NCBI GenBank assembly: GCA_017431825.1 | Contig: JAFRKI010000014.1 | Location: forward strand, 152,252 to 216,251 | Length of the DNA stretch: 64,000 nt | From: Erysipelotrichaceae bacterium | Lineage (GTDB): Bacteria > Bacillota_I > Bacilli_A > Erysipelotrichales > Erysipelotrichaceae | Reading direction: 5' to 3' | Part shown: positions 51,381 through 59,830 of the stretch, piece after piece | How positions within the stretch are numbered: the first letter of the stretch is position 1 | Layout of the letters: every line of letters starts with the position of its first letter | Notes under the pieces: generated by a model | What the model was told of the DNA's origin: nothing | The model's input: only the letters and a program-made list of their open reading frames with translations | Database searches by the model: none | Made by a program: the position numbers and the translations under genes

Positions 51381-51406
51381 AAAAAGTAACGTTAAGTTAC
51401 TTTTTT
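51380..51406. terminator. Bidirectional terminator
   Basis: AAAAAAGTAAC/GTTACTTTTTT, 11-bp arms with a 5-nt loop; it overlaps the stop of the convergent arginine-deiminase gene. Confidence 0.88.
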
Positions 51407-52491
51407 CTTATAAGCGGCATGCTCATGCAGTGCGGTCCGCCCCGGCCTTTTATCAGTTCCTTTGAAGGAATGGTAAAGACAGCGGCTCCGGCCTGAGTAT
51501 ACTTTCGGTTCATCTCTTCATTGATGTCATAGACGATGATCTTATCCGGTGCGATGCATAAGGAGTTGCAGGCATCGTTCCACTGTTCACGAGGATCACT
51601 GCATTTAAGCAGCAGCAGATCCTCTATTCCCAGCAGATCGCACAGCGTCTTTTCCAGGCTTTCGTTTATATCCCTTACGCCGTTTTCATCGATCAGCTTC
51701 AGCTTGAGATTTCTGTATATCTCATCATAGATGACGAACTTGCTGAAAGAGAATCTGGTGAAGACCGTATCCAGATGCATGCAGGCTCTCCTGCTTGGTA
51801 TTTCGACAGCCAGGGCTTTCTTTATGATGCCGTCCTTCATGAGATTACCGGCTAAAAGCACGGCGGCATCGAGGCTGGTCCTCTCGGATACGCCGATGGC
51901 TATGCAGTCATCAGAAAGAAGCAGTACGTCTCCGCCTTCGATCTGATAAGGCATGTCGATACGGTAATACTCCTTTGCTTTGAAATCCGGATGATATCTG
52001 TTGATGTATTCGCCATAGATGCCTTCCCTTCTTCTGACATCGGTATGCATGTTGTATATGGCGATGCCTTCGCCGATTATCGTAAAGGTATCTCTGGTGA
52101 AGTAAAGGTTCGGTATGGCCTTAAGTCTTCCGTCAAAGCCCGACATGGTTTTTATAATAAGTTCTTTGTTGTCTCTGATCTTCAGCAGGTCATTATAGAT
52201 GCCTTCGTCGTGGCAGTCCTGTCTTCTTAAAAAATCCTTTATGAAGGCGTCTTTTATGTCGTTTTTATTCAGAACTTCTTCCATCAGGTCAGGAAGATAG
52301 ACGGTTTCGACACCGTTGTCTTTCAGGATCTTGGCGAAAAAGTCGTGCTCCTTCCGGGCAACGGCGAGATCGGGCAGTTCGTCGAAAAGATAATCCTGCA
52401 TATTGTCTTCATTCAGGATCCCGAGTTCTTCACCGGGTCTGTGCAGCAGCACCTTCTTTAGCGTGCTTACCTCGGACTTTACATAAAGCAT
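51397..52491 (-). CDS. arcA: Arginine deiminase
   Basis: A 364-residue guanidino-group enzyme converting arginine to citrulline and ammonia. NLYFTRDTF (usually FTRDPF), EGGDVLLLS, MHLDTVFTRF and RGGPHCMSMP (catalytic Cys355) are the canonical motifs in order. It is about 45 residues shorter than typical ADIs, chiefly in the N-terminal helical insert. No arcB or arcC is nearby. No SD; TATAAT on the minus strand (plus 52498-52503) lies just 6 nt from the ATG, indicating a leaderless mRNA. Confidence 0.9.
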   Translation of the reverse strand: MLYVKSEVSTLKKVLLHRPGEELGILNEDNMQDYLFDELPDLAVARKEHDFFAKILKDNGVETVYLPDLMEEVLNKNDIKDAFIKDFLRRQDCHDEGIYNDLLKIRDNKELIIKTMSGFDGRLKAIPNLYFTRDTFTIIGEGIAIYNMHTDVRRREGIYGEYINRYHPDFKAKEYYRIDMPYQIEGGDVLLLSDDCIAIGVSERTSLDAAVLLAGNLMKDGIIKKALAVEIPSRRACMHLDTVFTRFSFSKFVIYDEIYRNLKLKLIDENGVRDINESLEKTLCDLLGIEDLLLLKCSDPREQWNDACNSLCIAPDKIIVYDINEEMNRKYTQAGAAVFTIPSKELIKGRGGPHCMSMPLIRKK

Positions 52492-52497
52492 GAAACT

Positions 52498-52506
52498 ATT
52501 ATATCA
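52498..52506 (-). promoter_or_regulatory. Extended -10 directly before arcA
   Basis: TGATATAAT on the minus strand; six bases separate it from the ATG, so transcription would start at the initiation codon. Confidence 0.65.
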
Positions 52507-52520
52507 GTATTGCCATACAC

Positions 52521-52547
52521 AAAACAAAAAGCCCCTTGCGGGACCTT
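52521..52547 (-). terminator. Terminator of the tRNA-Arg gene
   Basis: On the minus strand GTCCC-GCAA-GGGGC followed by TTTTTG, 12-30 nt past the CCA end. Confidence 0.8.
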
Positions 52548-52555
52548 ATGTTTAA

Positions 52556-52631
52556 TGGCGACCCCGGGGCGATTCGAACGCCCGACCGTCCGCTTAGAAG
52601 GCGGATGCTCTATCCACTGAGCTACGGAGTC
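52556..52631 (-). tRNA. tRNA-Arg (anticodon TCT)
   Basis: 76-nt cloverleaf on the minus strand: acceptor GACTCCG/CGGGGTC, D-arm GCTC/GAGC, anticodon stem TCCGC/GCGGA with loop CTTCTAA (anticodon TCT, reads AGA/AGG), T-arm GGGCG-TTCGAAT-CGCCC, discriminator G and encoded CCA at 52558-52556. It is placed between arcA and argS; AGA and AGG are the dominant Arg codons in the neighbouring genes. Confidence 0.97.
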
Positions 52632-52699
52632 ATCTGGTAGCATTATTACTTTAACATATCGAAAGACAAAAAACAATTTTATGTTAAAATTTATAACGT

Positions 52700-54337
52700 A
52701 TGAACAAGATCGAAGAAAAACTGATAGGCCTGATAAAGAAAGCCTGTAAAGATGCATATGGACTTGAAGCAGACGATTCACTGGTGATGGTCGAGATACC
52801 AAGGGACAACAGCAACGGCGACTATTCCACCAATATCGCCATGCGCCTGGTCAAGGAACTCAAGAAAAGACCGGCTGATATCGCCGCCGATCTCAAGGAA
52901 CATCTTCTGGATGATGATATCCTGAAGGTCGAAGTGGCCGGACCGGGCTTTATCAACTTCTGGATGAAGAAGGATGCCATTGCGGATGTCATAAACGTCA
53001 TTCTGGATAAAAAGGAAAGCTATGGCTCCAGCGAGGACGGCAAGGGAGAAAGGATACTGCTGGAATATGTCAGTGCCAATCCTACCGGCATCCTGCACTT
53101 AGGACATGCCAGAGGTGCCGCCTGGGGCGACAGCGTTGCCAGGATCCTGAAGTTTGCGGGCTATGATCCTTTAAGGGAATACTACATAAATGATGCCGGC
53201 AATCAGATGAACATGCTGGCATTATCGATAGAAGCCAGATACCGCGAAGCCTTCGGCAGGGACTTTGAACTTCCTGAAGACGGCTATCACGGTCAGGATG
53301 TCAGGAACATCGCTCTTAAGATAAAGGAAACGGACGGCGACAAGTGGCTTGATGCTGACAGGGAAGAAGCCCTTGCGTATTTCAAGAAGGAAGGCTACCG
53401 TCTGGAGATGGAAAGGATCAGGAACGATCTGGAGTATTACCGCTGTGAATTTGATTCCTGGATCTCCGAACAGAAACTGGTTGATGAAGGCCGAGTTACC
53501 AGGGCCATCGATAAAATGGTGGAAATGGGGCTTACCTATGAAGAAGGCGGAGCTCTGTGGTTCAGATCGACGGTCTATGGCGACGATAAGGACAGGGTAT
53601 TAAGGAAACAGAATGGTTTCTATACCTACCTGGCTCCGGATATCGCCAATCACGTCTATAAATATGAAAGAGGCTATACCCTGCTGGTAAACCTCTGGGG
53701 TGCCGATCATCACGGCTACATTCCGAGAATGAAAGCCGCCATGGAAGCTCTTGGTTATCCAAGAGACAGCTTACAGGTAGATATCATCCAGATGGTAAGA
53801 CTCGTGGAAAACGGTGAAGAGGTCAAGATGTCCAAACGTACCGGCAATGCGGTCACGATCAGAGAACTCTGTGACGACGTCGGTGTCGATGCGACCAGAT
53901 ACTTCTTCCTGTGCAAGGCCCTTGATACCCAGTTCGATTTCGACCTGGGGTTAGCCAGATCCCAAAGCAACGACAATCCGGTCTTCTATGCCCAATACGC
54001 TTATGCCCGGATCTGCTCAGTCTTAAGACAGGCTCCGGATTATCACAGACAGGATTCCTATTCTTTACTGAGCCACGAAAAGGAAACGGATCTCCTGAAG
54101 CATCTGGGCGAATTCCCGTTCGTCGTAAGCGATGCCGCTGCCACCAGATCTCCTAACAAGCTGTGCAACTACATCCAGAAACTGGCTCAGTACTTCCATT
54201 CCTTCTACGGCGCCTGCAAGGTCATCGACGAGAACAAGGATCTGATGAACGAAAGGCTCTGCCTGCTGGAGGCGGTAAGGATAACGCTGGGCAATGCTCT
54301 GGAACTGCTGGGCATTACGGCTCCCGAAAAGATGTAA
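52700..54337 (+). CDS. argS: Arginyl-tRNA synthetase
   Basis: A 545-residue class I synthetase. The N-terminal Add-1 domain covers about residues 1-85. SANPTGILHLGHARGAAWGD near residue 131 is the HIGH motif, VKMSKRTGN near 375 the KMSKS-type motif, and the C-terminal anticodon domain has the DALRM-type helical pattern. No SD is present; TGTTAAAAT (52682-52690) with ATG at 52700, 9 nt beyond the -10, indicates a leaderless mRNA. Adjacent to tRNA-Arg, but no T-box is seen. Confidence 0.96.
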   Translation: MNKIEEKLIGLIKKACKDAYGLEADDSLVMVEIPRDNSNGDYSTNIAMRLVKELKKRPADIAADLKEHLLDDDILKVEVAGPGFINFWMKKDAIADVINVILDKKESYGSSEDGKGERILLEYVSANPTGILHLGHARGAAWGDSVARILKFAGYDPLREYYINDAGNQMNMLALSIEARYREAFGRDFELPEDGYHGQDVRNIALKIKETDGDKWLDADREEALAYFKKEGYRLEMERIRNDLEYYRCEFDSWISEQKLVDEGRVTRAIDKMVEMGLTYEEGGALWFRSTVYGDDKDRVLRKQNGFYTYLAPDIANHVYKYERGYTLLVNLWGADHHGYIPRMKAAMEALGYPRDSLQVDIIQMVRLVENGEEVKMSKRTGNAVTIRELCDDVGVDATRYFFLCKALDTQFDFDLGLARSQSNDNPVFYAQYAYARICSVLRQAPDYHRQDSYSLLSHEKETDLLKHLGEFPFVVSDAAATRSPNKLCNYIQKLAQYFHSFYGACKVIDENKDLMNERLCLLEAVRITLGNALELLGITAPEKM

Positions 54338-54361
54338 AGGTGTCAATATGACGCCTTTTTT
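54336..54361 (+). terminator. Intrinsic terminator overlapping the cysK promoter
   Basis: AAAGGTGTCA/TGACGCCTTT (one G-U) with a 3-nt loop, then a T-run whose end merges with the cysK -10 region. Confidence 0.85.
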
Positions 54362-54379
54362 ATATATAATAGATAAGGT

Positions 54380-55300
54380 ATGAAATACGACAGTGTGCTG
54401 GATGCCATCGGCAATACGCCTTTAATAAAACTGAGTCACATCTCTCCTGAAAACGGAGCCGTCATCTACGGCAAGTTTGAAGGTGTTAATATCGGCGGTT
54501 CCATCAAGACCAGAACGGCTTACGAGATGATCTGCAAAGCTGAAGCCGACGGTATTTTAAAAAAGGACATGACCATCGTTGAAGCCACTTCCGGCAATCA
54601 GGGAGTAGGGCTGGCTTTGGTAGGTGCCATCAGAGGCTATAAGGTCCTGATCATCATGCCGGACTCCGTATCGGAAGAAAGAAGAAAGATCATCACCCAG
54701 TACGGAGCAACGGTCGAACTGGTCCATGACAACGACAACATCGGTGAATGCATAGCTCGCTGCAAGGAACTCGCTGAGGAATATGCGAAAAAGGGCGGCT
54801 ACTATCTGCCGGCACAGTTTGAAAATCCGGCTAACGTGGAAGCCCAGAAAAAGACCGGAGAGGAGATCGTCAGGGATCTTGAAAGAGTCGACGGTTTCTG
54901 CGCCGGTGTCGGTACCGGCGGTACGCTTACGGGTATCGGCACGGTACTCAGGGAACATAATCCGGACATCGAGATCTGGGCCGTGGAACCTGACAGGGCA
55001 GCCGTCTTATCCGGAAGCACCAATATCGAATCCCACCTGCAGATGGGTATCGGTGACGGTATCATCCCAGCCATTCTTGATCAGAACGTCTATGACAGAC
55101 TGTGTATGATCAATGACGATGAAGCCATCGCCGTCTCAAAGATGCTGGCGCTGAAGGAAGGCATACTGGCCGGCATCAGTTCCGGTACCAACGTGGCAGC
55201 AGCCCTTAAGATGGCACAGAAGCTCGGTAAAGGCAAGATCGTCGTAACGGTGCTGCCGGATACGGGTGAACGTTACTATTCCACACCGTTATTCGAATAA
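54380..55300 (+). CDS. cysK: Cysteine synthase
   Basis: A 306-residue PLP enzyme forming cysteine from O-acetylserine and sulfide. GGSIKTRTA carries the PLP Lys43; EATSGNQGVGLA (NQG instead of NTG), GVGTGGTLTGIG phosphate loop and GISSGTNVAAAL (Ser) are family motifs. TATAAT (54365-54370) lies 9 nt from the ATG and the only SD-like bases, AAGG, are one nt from it, so the mRNA is probably leaderless. Terminators on both sides. Confidence 0.95.
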   Translation: MKYDSVLDAIGNTPLIKLSHISPENGAVIYGKFEGVNIGGSIKTRTAYEMICKAEADGILKKDMTIVEATSGNQGVGLALVGAIRGYKVLIIMPDSVSEERRKIITQYGATVELVHDNDNIGECIARCKELAEEYAKKGGYYLPAQFENPANVEAQKKTGEEIVRDLERVDGFCAGVGTGGTLTGIGTVLREHNPDIEIWAVEPDRAAVLSGSTNIESHLQMGIGDGIIPAILDQNVYDRLCMINDDEAIAVSKMLALKEGILAGISSGTNVAAALKMAQKLGKGKIVVTVLPDTGERYYSTPLFE

Positions 55301-55320
55301 GATGGCATGGCCATCTTTTT
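55299..55320 (+). terminator. Intrinsic terminator of cysK
   Basis: AAGATGGC/GCCATCTT with a 3-nt loop, then TTTTT. Confidence 0.9.
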
Positions 55321-55394
55321 TATTGGTAAAAAGGAAAGACTGTATTAGAATGATTATGGATGAGTTAGTAAGTGCTAACAGATAAGAGGCTATC

Positions 55395-56075
55395 ATGAAC
55401 AGAAAAGACGAGATAAAGGAAGCCTATAAGGATCTGGGCAAAGCCCACAGCTTTTATGACGGCATGATGACCGGAACGACGGTTTTGGGAAGAGCGGTCG
55501 TGAAAACGGTCTGGCAGATGGACAAGGAAGACATCATGGAATACCAGGCCGAGAGTTTTGAAGCCATTCCCGCTGATTTCAAAGGAAAGCTGCTGGAAGT
55601 CCCGGTAGGGACAGGCGTTTTATCGATGCCGGTATTCAGGACGCTTCCCGAAGCAGATATCACCTGTCTTGATTATTCACCGAAGATGATGGAAGCGGCC
55701 GAAAAAAGAGCCGTAGATATGAATATATCCAATATCACTTTTGTCCAGGGAGACGTCGGTTCTCTTCCGTTTGCGGACGGGAGCTTCGATATAGTGCTGT
55801 CCTTAAACGGTTTCCATGCCTTCCCGGATAAGGAAGCAGCCTATAAGGAGACTTTCAGAGTCCTGAAGAAGGGCGGCATCTTCTGCGGCTGTTTCTATAC
55901 GGAAGGAAGCAACCTTCATACGGACAGGTTTATCAGAAGCATCTATGTGAAGAAAGGATTCTTTACTCCTCCTTTTGAGACCGTCGAATCATTAAGAAAA
56001 AAACTGGAAGGAATGTACACAAAAGTAAAAGTGAATAACGTCGAAAGCATAGTGACTTTTCAGTGCATCAAATAA
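55395..56075 (+). CDS. Class I SAM-dependent methyltransferase
   Basis: A 226-residue methyltransferase of the UbiE/COQ5-like class. Motif I is LLEVPVGTGVLSMPV (Pro-Val in place of the usual acidic/Gly residues), ITCLDYSPKMMEAAEKRA the acidic loop, FVQGDVGSLPFADGSFDIVLSLNGFHAFPD motifs III-IV, and FRVLKKGGIFCGCFY motif VI. AGAGG SD. Single gene ended by the nested hairpin at 56081. Substrate unknown. Confidence 0.85.
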   Translation: MNRKDEIKEAYKDLGKAHSFYDGMMTGTTVLGRAVVKTVWQMDKEDIMEYQAESFEAIPADFKGKLLEVPVGTGVLSMPVFRTLPEADITCLDYSPKMMEAAEKRAVDMNISNITFVQGDVGSLPFADGSFDIVLSLNGFHAFPDKEAAYKETFRVLKKGGIFCGCFYTEGSNLHTDRFIRSIYVKKGFFTPPFETVESLRKKLEGMYTKVKVNNVESIVTFQCIK

Positions 56076-56080
56076 ATGAT

Positions 56081-56130
56081 AAAGCCCTTCGATATGACCT
56101 GTTGTATAATGCAGGAAAAGAAGGGCTTTT
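56081..56130 (+). promoter_or_regulatory. Nested terminator hairpin containing the promoter of the next gene
   Basis: Arms AAAGCCCTTC (56081-56090) and GAAGGGCTTT (56120-56129) enclose a smaller CCTG/CAGG stem whose loop holds TATAAT (56105-56110). It ends with TTTTATT. The downstream SD GAAGGG is within the 3' arm. So readthrough from the methyltransferase gene would hide the acetyltransferase SD, while the internal promoter would free it. Confidence 0.7.
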
Positions 56131-56133
56131 ATT

Positions 56134-56694
56134 ATGAGATATAAAGAAAAGGAATTCATCCTCAATGACGGAAGCCGCATCACACTCAGATCGGCAGAAA
56201 AGGAGGATGCGGAAATGGTGCTAGACTTCATGATAAAGACAGCCGATCAGACTGACTTTCTTTTAAGTACTTCCGATTACTTCCGCAAGATAAGCGTTGA
56301 AGAGGAAGAAGCCTGGATAAGCCGCCACATCGAAAGTGACAGCTGCATCCTCATCGTTATAAAAGACGGAAAGATGATCGCCAGTTCCCAAATCGATTTC
56401 ATGACTGCCCGTGAAAAGGAGAGGCACAGATCATCGGTCGGCATCACCGTTGAAAAGGAATACTGGAACAAGGGCATCGGCACAATCATCTTTAAGGAAT
56501 TCATCGATATCGCAAGGAATCATCAAGGCACCGAACAGATCGAACTTGGTGTCATCATTACCAACGAAAGAGCCAGACATTTATACGAAAAGATGGGTTT
56601 CAGGGAAACGGGCGTCATCCCCAGAGCTCTGAAACTGCCTGACGGGACTTATCTCGATGAGATCCTGATGACCAGGTTCCTGGATGAAGAATAA
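56134..56694 (+). CDS. GNAT acetyltransferase
   Basis: A 186-residue acetyltransferase. VGITVEKEYWNKGIGTIIFKEFIDIA holds the acetyl-CoA motif WNKGIG; IELGVIITNERARHLYEKMGFRETG is the RimJ/ribosomal-type C-terminus. N-terminal FILNDGSRITLRSAEKEDA is also typical. The only SD is GAAGGG inside the terminator arm. Its downstream neighbour is the mobile-element remnant, so it marks the end of the core region. Confidence 0.87.
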   Translation: MRYKEKEFILNDGSRITLRSAEKEDAEMVLDFMIKTADQTDFLLSTSDYFRKISVEEEEAWISRHIESDSCILIVIKDGKMIASSQIDFMTAREKERHRSSVGITVEKEYWNKGIGTIIFKEFIDIARNHQGTEQIELGVIITNERARHLYEKMGFRETGVIPRALKLPDGTYLDEILMTRFLDEE

Positions 56695-56763
56695 TAAAAC
56701 GGCTGTCAAGGGCGGCCCTCATAAAATAGTTTTATAGTTTTCAGGAATGGCATGATCTTCGGG

Positions 56764-58167
56764 TCATGCCATTTCCTGTGTCATCAGTTCACTCAGCGGG
56801 ATGAACCCAATCAGATCATAGCAGATATGGATGCTCTGGCGGCGTTTTCCGCTGCTTTTATCTGGAGCCCCGACATAGATTGCCTTTATCAGCTCATGAG
56901 CTATATAAGGCGTTAATTCCGTCAGCTCTGCGTACTTTCTGACCTTCTGAATGAACTGTTCAAGATTCTGGTTCTGTTGTTCCTGTGTTTCGATTTCCTG
57001 CCGCAAGACTTCCGCTTCCGCTTTCAGATCATACTGTTCGCGCTCATAGGCCTGACTCATCATAGTGAAACGGTCATCACTGATCCGGGAAGCCACGTTG
57101 TCCTCATACAGTCGGATGAACAGACGATCAAGTTCCTGGATACGCTTCTCATCCTTTTCCAGTTGCTTCCGCTTTACCCGAAGAGCTTCTTTGCTCTCGG
57201 CTTGAAGCCTGGACTCCATGATTGACCTGAAATGACTCTCATAGTGGCCTACGTACCAGATGACTTCTTTGAGATGCGCCCAGACCATTTGTTCCAGAAC
57301 AACTGCCCGGATGAAATGAGCTGAACAGCTTCCGGTATTGCTCCGATAGTTGGAGCAGACGAAGTGATCCTGTCGTTCCTCATAGTAGCTGGTGGTGCAG
57401 TAGTACATCCTGGACTTGCAGTCTGCACAATAGACCAAACCGGAAAACATATGGGATTTGCCCGTCTTGGTTCGCCGATGCCGCTGTGACCGTATCTCCT
57501 GGACCTTCTCATACACCTCCGGATCGATGATAGCCGGTTGGGTGTTGTAGAAAATCGATTGCTTCTCCACCGGATTCTCTCTGGTCTTTTTGTCCCAGAT
57601 CGAATTGGTATAGGTCTTGAAGTTCACGGTACATCCGGTGTAGTCTCTTGTCTCCAGAATCCCAACCACAGAAGTGGTATCCCAGTGGTATGGATCCTCA
57701 GGAGCAGGAGCAAGCGCTTTTCGTCCCTCTTTGATCGTGTACGCTGTGATGGTCAGAACCTTTTCTTCCGTCAGCTGTTTCGCAATCTGCATCGGCCCCC
57801 GGCCTTCCATACAGAGATCAAAGATGTGCCTGACCACCTTGGCAGCCTCTTCATCAACGATCCACTGTTTGGGATTTTCCGGATCTTTGATATACCCGAA
57901 TGGCGGATTAGTTGTGAGATGTTCGCCTCGCTCGCCTTTGGCTTTGTTGACCGCACGGATCTTCCGGCTGGTATCTCTGGCATAAAACTCGTTGAACCAC
58001 ATCCGGATACCGGCGAAGTCATTGTCCACGCTGTTCTGATCGGCAGAATCGAAATTGTCATTGATAGCAATATAGCGGACATCATGTTTTGCAAAAGTGA
58101 TGTTGATGAACATCCCCGTCATCGTGGAATTTCGTCCGAGACGGGATAGGTCTGCTTCTGTCAAGTA
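56764..58167 (-). pseudogene. Large serine recombinase, N-terminus missing
   Basis: Homology to large serine recombinases of Bacillota transposons runs from DLSRLGRNSTMTGMFINITF through VRYIAINDNFDS, the recombinase domain, a zinc ribbon (YCADCKSRM) and a coiled-coil tail (EETQEQQNQNLEQFI-type), to the stop at 56764. The catalytic Ser and about 70 preceding residues are absent: upstream of DLSRLGRN the frame continues into unrelated sequence (SSYLTEA). A frame continues to 58236 but its start lies in the neighbouring terminator. It is therefore a remnant, truncated near 58150-58170, right where the recombinase-trio element begins. Confidence 0.8.
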
Positions 58168-58196
58168 GGAACTAAAAAAATAATGAACTTTCTCAT

Positions 58197-58234
58197 GGAA
58201 AACGCTCTGCAGTATTACCCACAGAGCGCTTTTC
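58197..58234. terminator. Terminator at the end of the recombinase operon
   Basis: CGCTCTG/CAGAGCG arms (58203-58209 and 58222-58228) with A/T-rich flanks on both sides, between the trio operon and the truncated recombinase. Confidence 0.75.
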
Positions 58235-58246
58235 ATTTCGATTCAA

Positions 58247-59830
58247 TTATTGCTGCGTGAAGATGTCTTTGAATCTCCAGACGATCTCCACTTCTCCTCC
58301 GACATGGATAATGATTTTATCCACAAATGCGTGAGCCATCTCATAGGTCAGCTCCTCCTCATCTTTATAGAGTTTGCAGATGGCTTCCAATTCTGAGGTC
58401 ACTTCCTGGGAATCTTCTTCCATTTTCATGATGTGAATCCTTGCGGCAGATATCTCTTCTTCCAGGGAAGCGATCTCATCGTCAATGACTTTCTTTTCCC
58501 TTAAATAGCCCTCCTTTGAAAGATTACTAGAACTGAACTTTTCGTAGTACTTCAGCTTGTCCTTCTTCAGCTTTTCGATCCTTTCCTGCATCTGCGCAGA
58601 AGACAGAACCTTATTTCGGATCGCTGTGCTTTTCTCTTTTCGGAAGATAGCTGATTCTTTTTTCTTACTGTCAAGAAGACCCATATAATCCCTGATGGCA
58701 TCATAGACCAGTTTATTCAGCTCAGGTATTTTCATCGATCTAACATGCTGACACGGGCTCCCGTCGACCGATGCACCATGTCGGCAGTTGAACCTGTTTG
58801 ATGTCTTATACTTTATCATGTGCCTTCCGCAGTTTCCGCAGAACACCAAAGATTTCAACGGATACAGTTCATTTACATAGGCTCTCTCTGCTCCGGATTT
58901 AATGATGCCTTGAACCTTTTCCCATTCATCGACGGTGATTATTGCTTCATGCATGTCCGGGACAATGATCCAGTCATCTTTCTTTTGCGAAACAGTAGAT
59001 TTGATACATGGACCAAGCTGTTTTCGGACGCCGCCCACTGAGGCACCGGTATAAACATATCTTTCCAGTATCTGTCTGACAGTATTAACTGACCAAGCGT
59101 GCTTGTCGGAAGTGTATCCATACTTCCTTGTGCCAGGATTCTTTAACCTGAAGTATTCAGACGGTGTTGGAATGCCTTCCGCATTGAACACTCTTGCAAT
59201 ATCCGTCATCCTGACCCCGGACAGAACCATATCAAAGGCTCTTCTAACGACCTGGGCAGCTTCGGGATCTAAGATATCCATCCCGATGTTCTTCGGATCT
59301 CTGATATATCCGTATGCCGGATAACCGGCAACACGTCTTCCTTTTTTCTGCCCGAGCTTTTTGGCTGTTGACTCCTTCAGCGACATATCCTTTGAATAGG
59401 CATCATAAACAATCGCTCTCATGACAACATCAAGGCCTCCGGTCGTTCCGACATAGTCTTTGCTGTCATAACCATCGTTGATAGCGATATATCGGACACC
59501 GAGAAATGGCAGAAGATACTCGATCATTTCTCCCATCTCAAGATAATCCCTGTGAGCCCTTGAGAAATCCTTGGTCACAAGTACCTGGAACTTTCCGGCT
59601 TTCAGCTGCTCCATCATATTCTGATAGGCAGGCCTGTCGGTATTGGTTCCGGTAAAGCCGTCATCCACGAACTCTGTTCTGGGATACAGTGACAGTTCCT
59701 TGTGGTTATCCAGAAACCTGTGGATCAGGTTCCTCTGATTGACGATACTGTTGGATTCGTCTTTCTTTCTGCCTGTATCTTCATCCGCCAAGGAAAGTCG
59801 GATATAGATGGCGATCCTGATATTATCCAT
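58247..59830 (-). CDS. Large serine recombinase (third of trio)
   Basis: A 527-residue site-specific recombinase. The catalytic domain starts IAIYIRLSLAD (Ser13), with DGFTGTNTDRPAYQNM and VTKDFSRAHRDYLEMGEMI (usually DLSRLGRNY). The recombinase domain has YGYIRDPKN and ILERYVYTG; the zinc ribbon is FCGNCGRHM and RHGASVDGSPCQH; a coiled coil follows at about 410-470. Ser, the SRxxR arginines and zinc Cys are intact, so it should be active. GGAGG SD, overlapping the preceding gene by 8 nt. Confidence 0.92.
   Translation of the reverse strand: MDNIRIAIYIRLSLADEDTGRKKDESNSIVNQRNLIHRFLDNHKELSLYPRTEFVDDGFTGTNTDRPAYQNMMEQLKAGKFQVLVTKDFSRAHRDYLEMGEMIEYLLPFLGVRYIAINDGYDSKDYVGTTGGLDVVMRAIVYDAYSKDMSLKESTAKKLGQKKGRRVAGYPAYGYIRDPKNIGMDILDPEAAQVVRRAFDMVLSGVRMTDIARVFNAEGIPTPSEYFRLKNPGTRKYGYTSDKHAWSVNTVRQILERYVYTGASVGGVRKQLGPCIKSTVSQKKDDWIIVPDMHEAIITVDEWEKVQGIIKSGAERAYVNELYPLKSLVFCGNCGRHMIKYKTSNRFNCRHGASVDGSPCQHVRSMKIPELNKLVYDAIRDYMGLLDSKKKESAIFRKEKSTAIRNKVLSSAQMQERIEKLKKDKLKYYEKFSSSNLSKEGYLREKKVIDDEIASLEEEISAARIHIMKMEEDSQEVTSELEAICKLYKDEEELTYEMAHAFVDKIIIHVGGEVEIVWRFKDIFTQQ

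Noticed and set aside
52531..52631. tRNA-Arg as an integration site for a mobile element
   Set aside because: No integrase and no repeat of the tRNA 3' end is seen nearby; the genes beside it are core metabolic genes.
56701..56763. Insertion-sequence end between the GNAT gene and the truncated recombinase
   Set aside because: A hairpin formed by GGCATGA/TCATGCC overlaps the recombinase stop, but no matching terminal repeat or target duplication was found.
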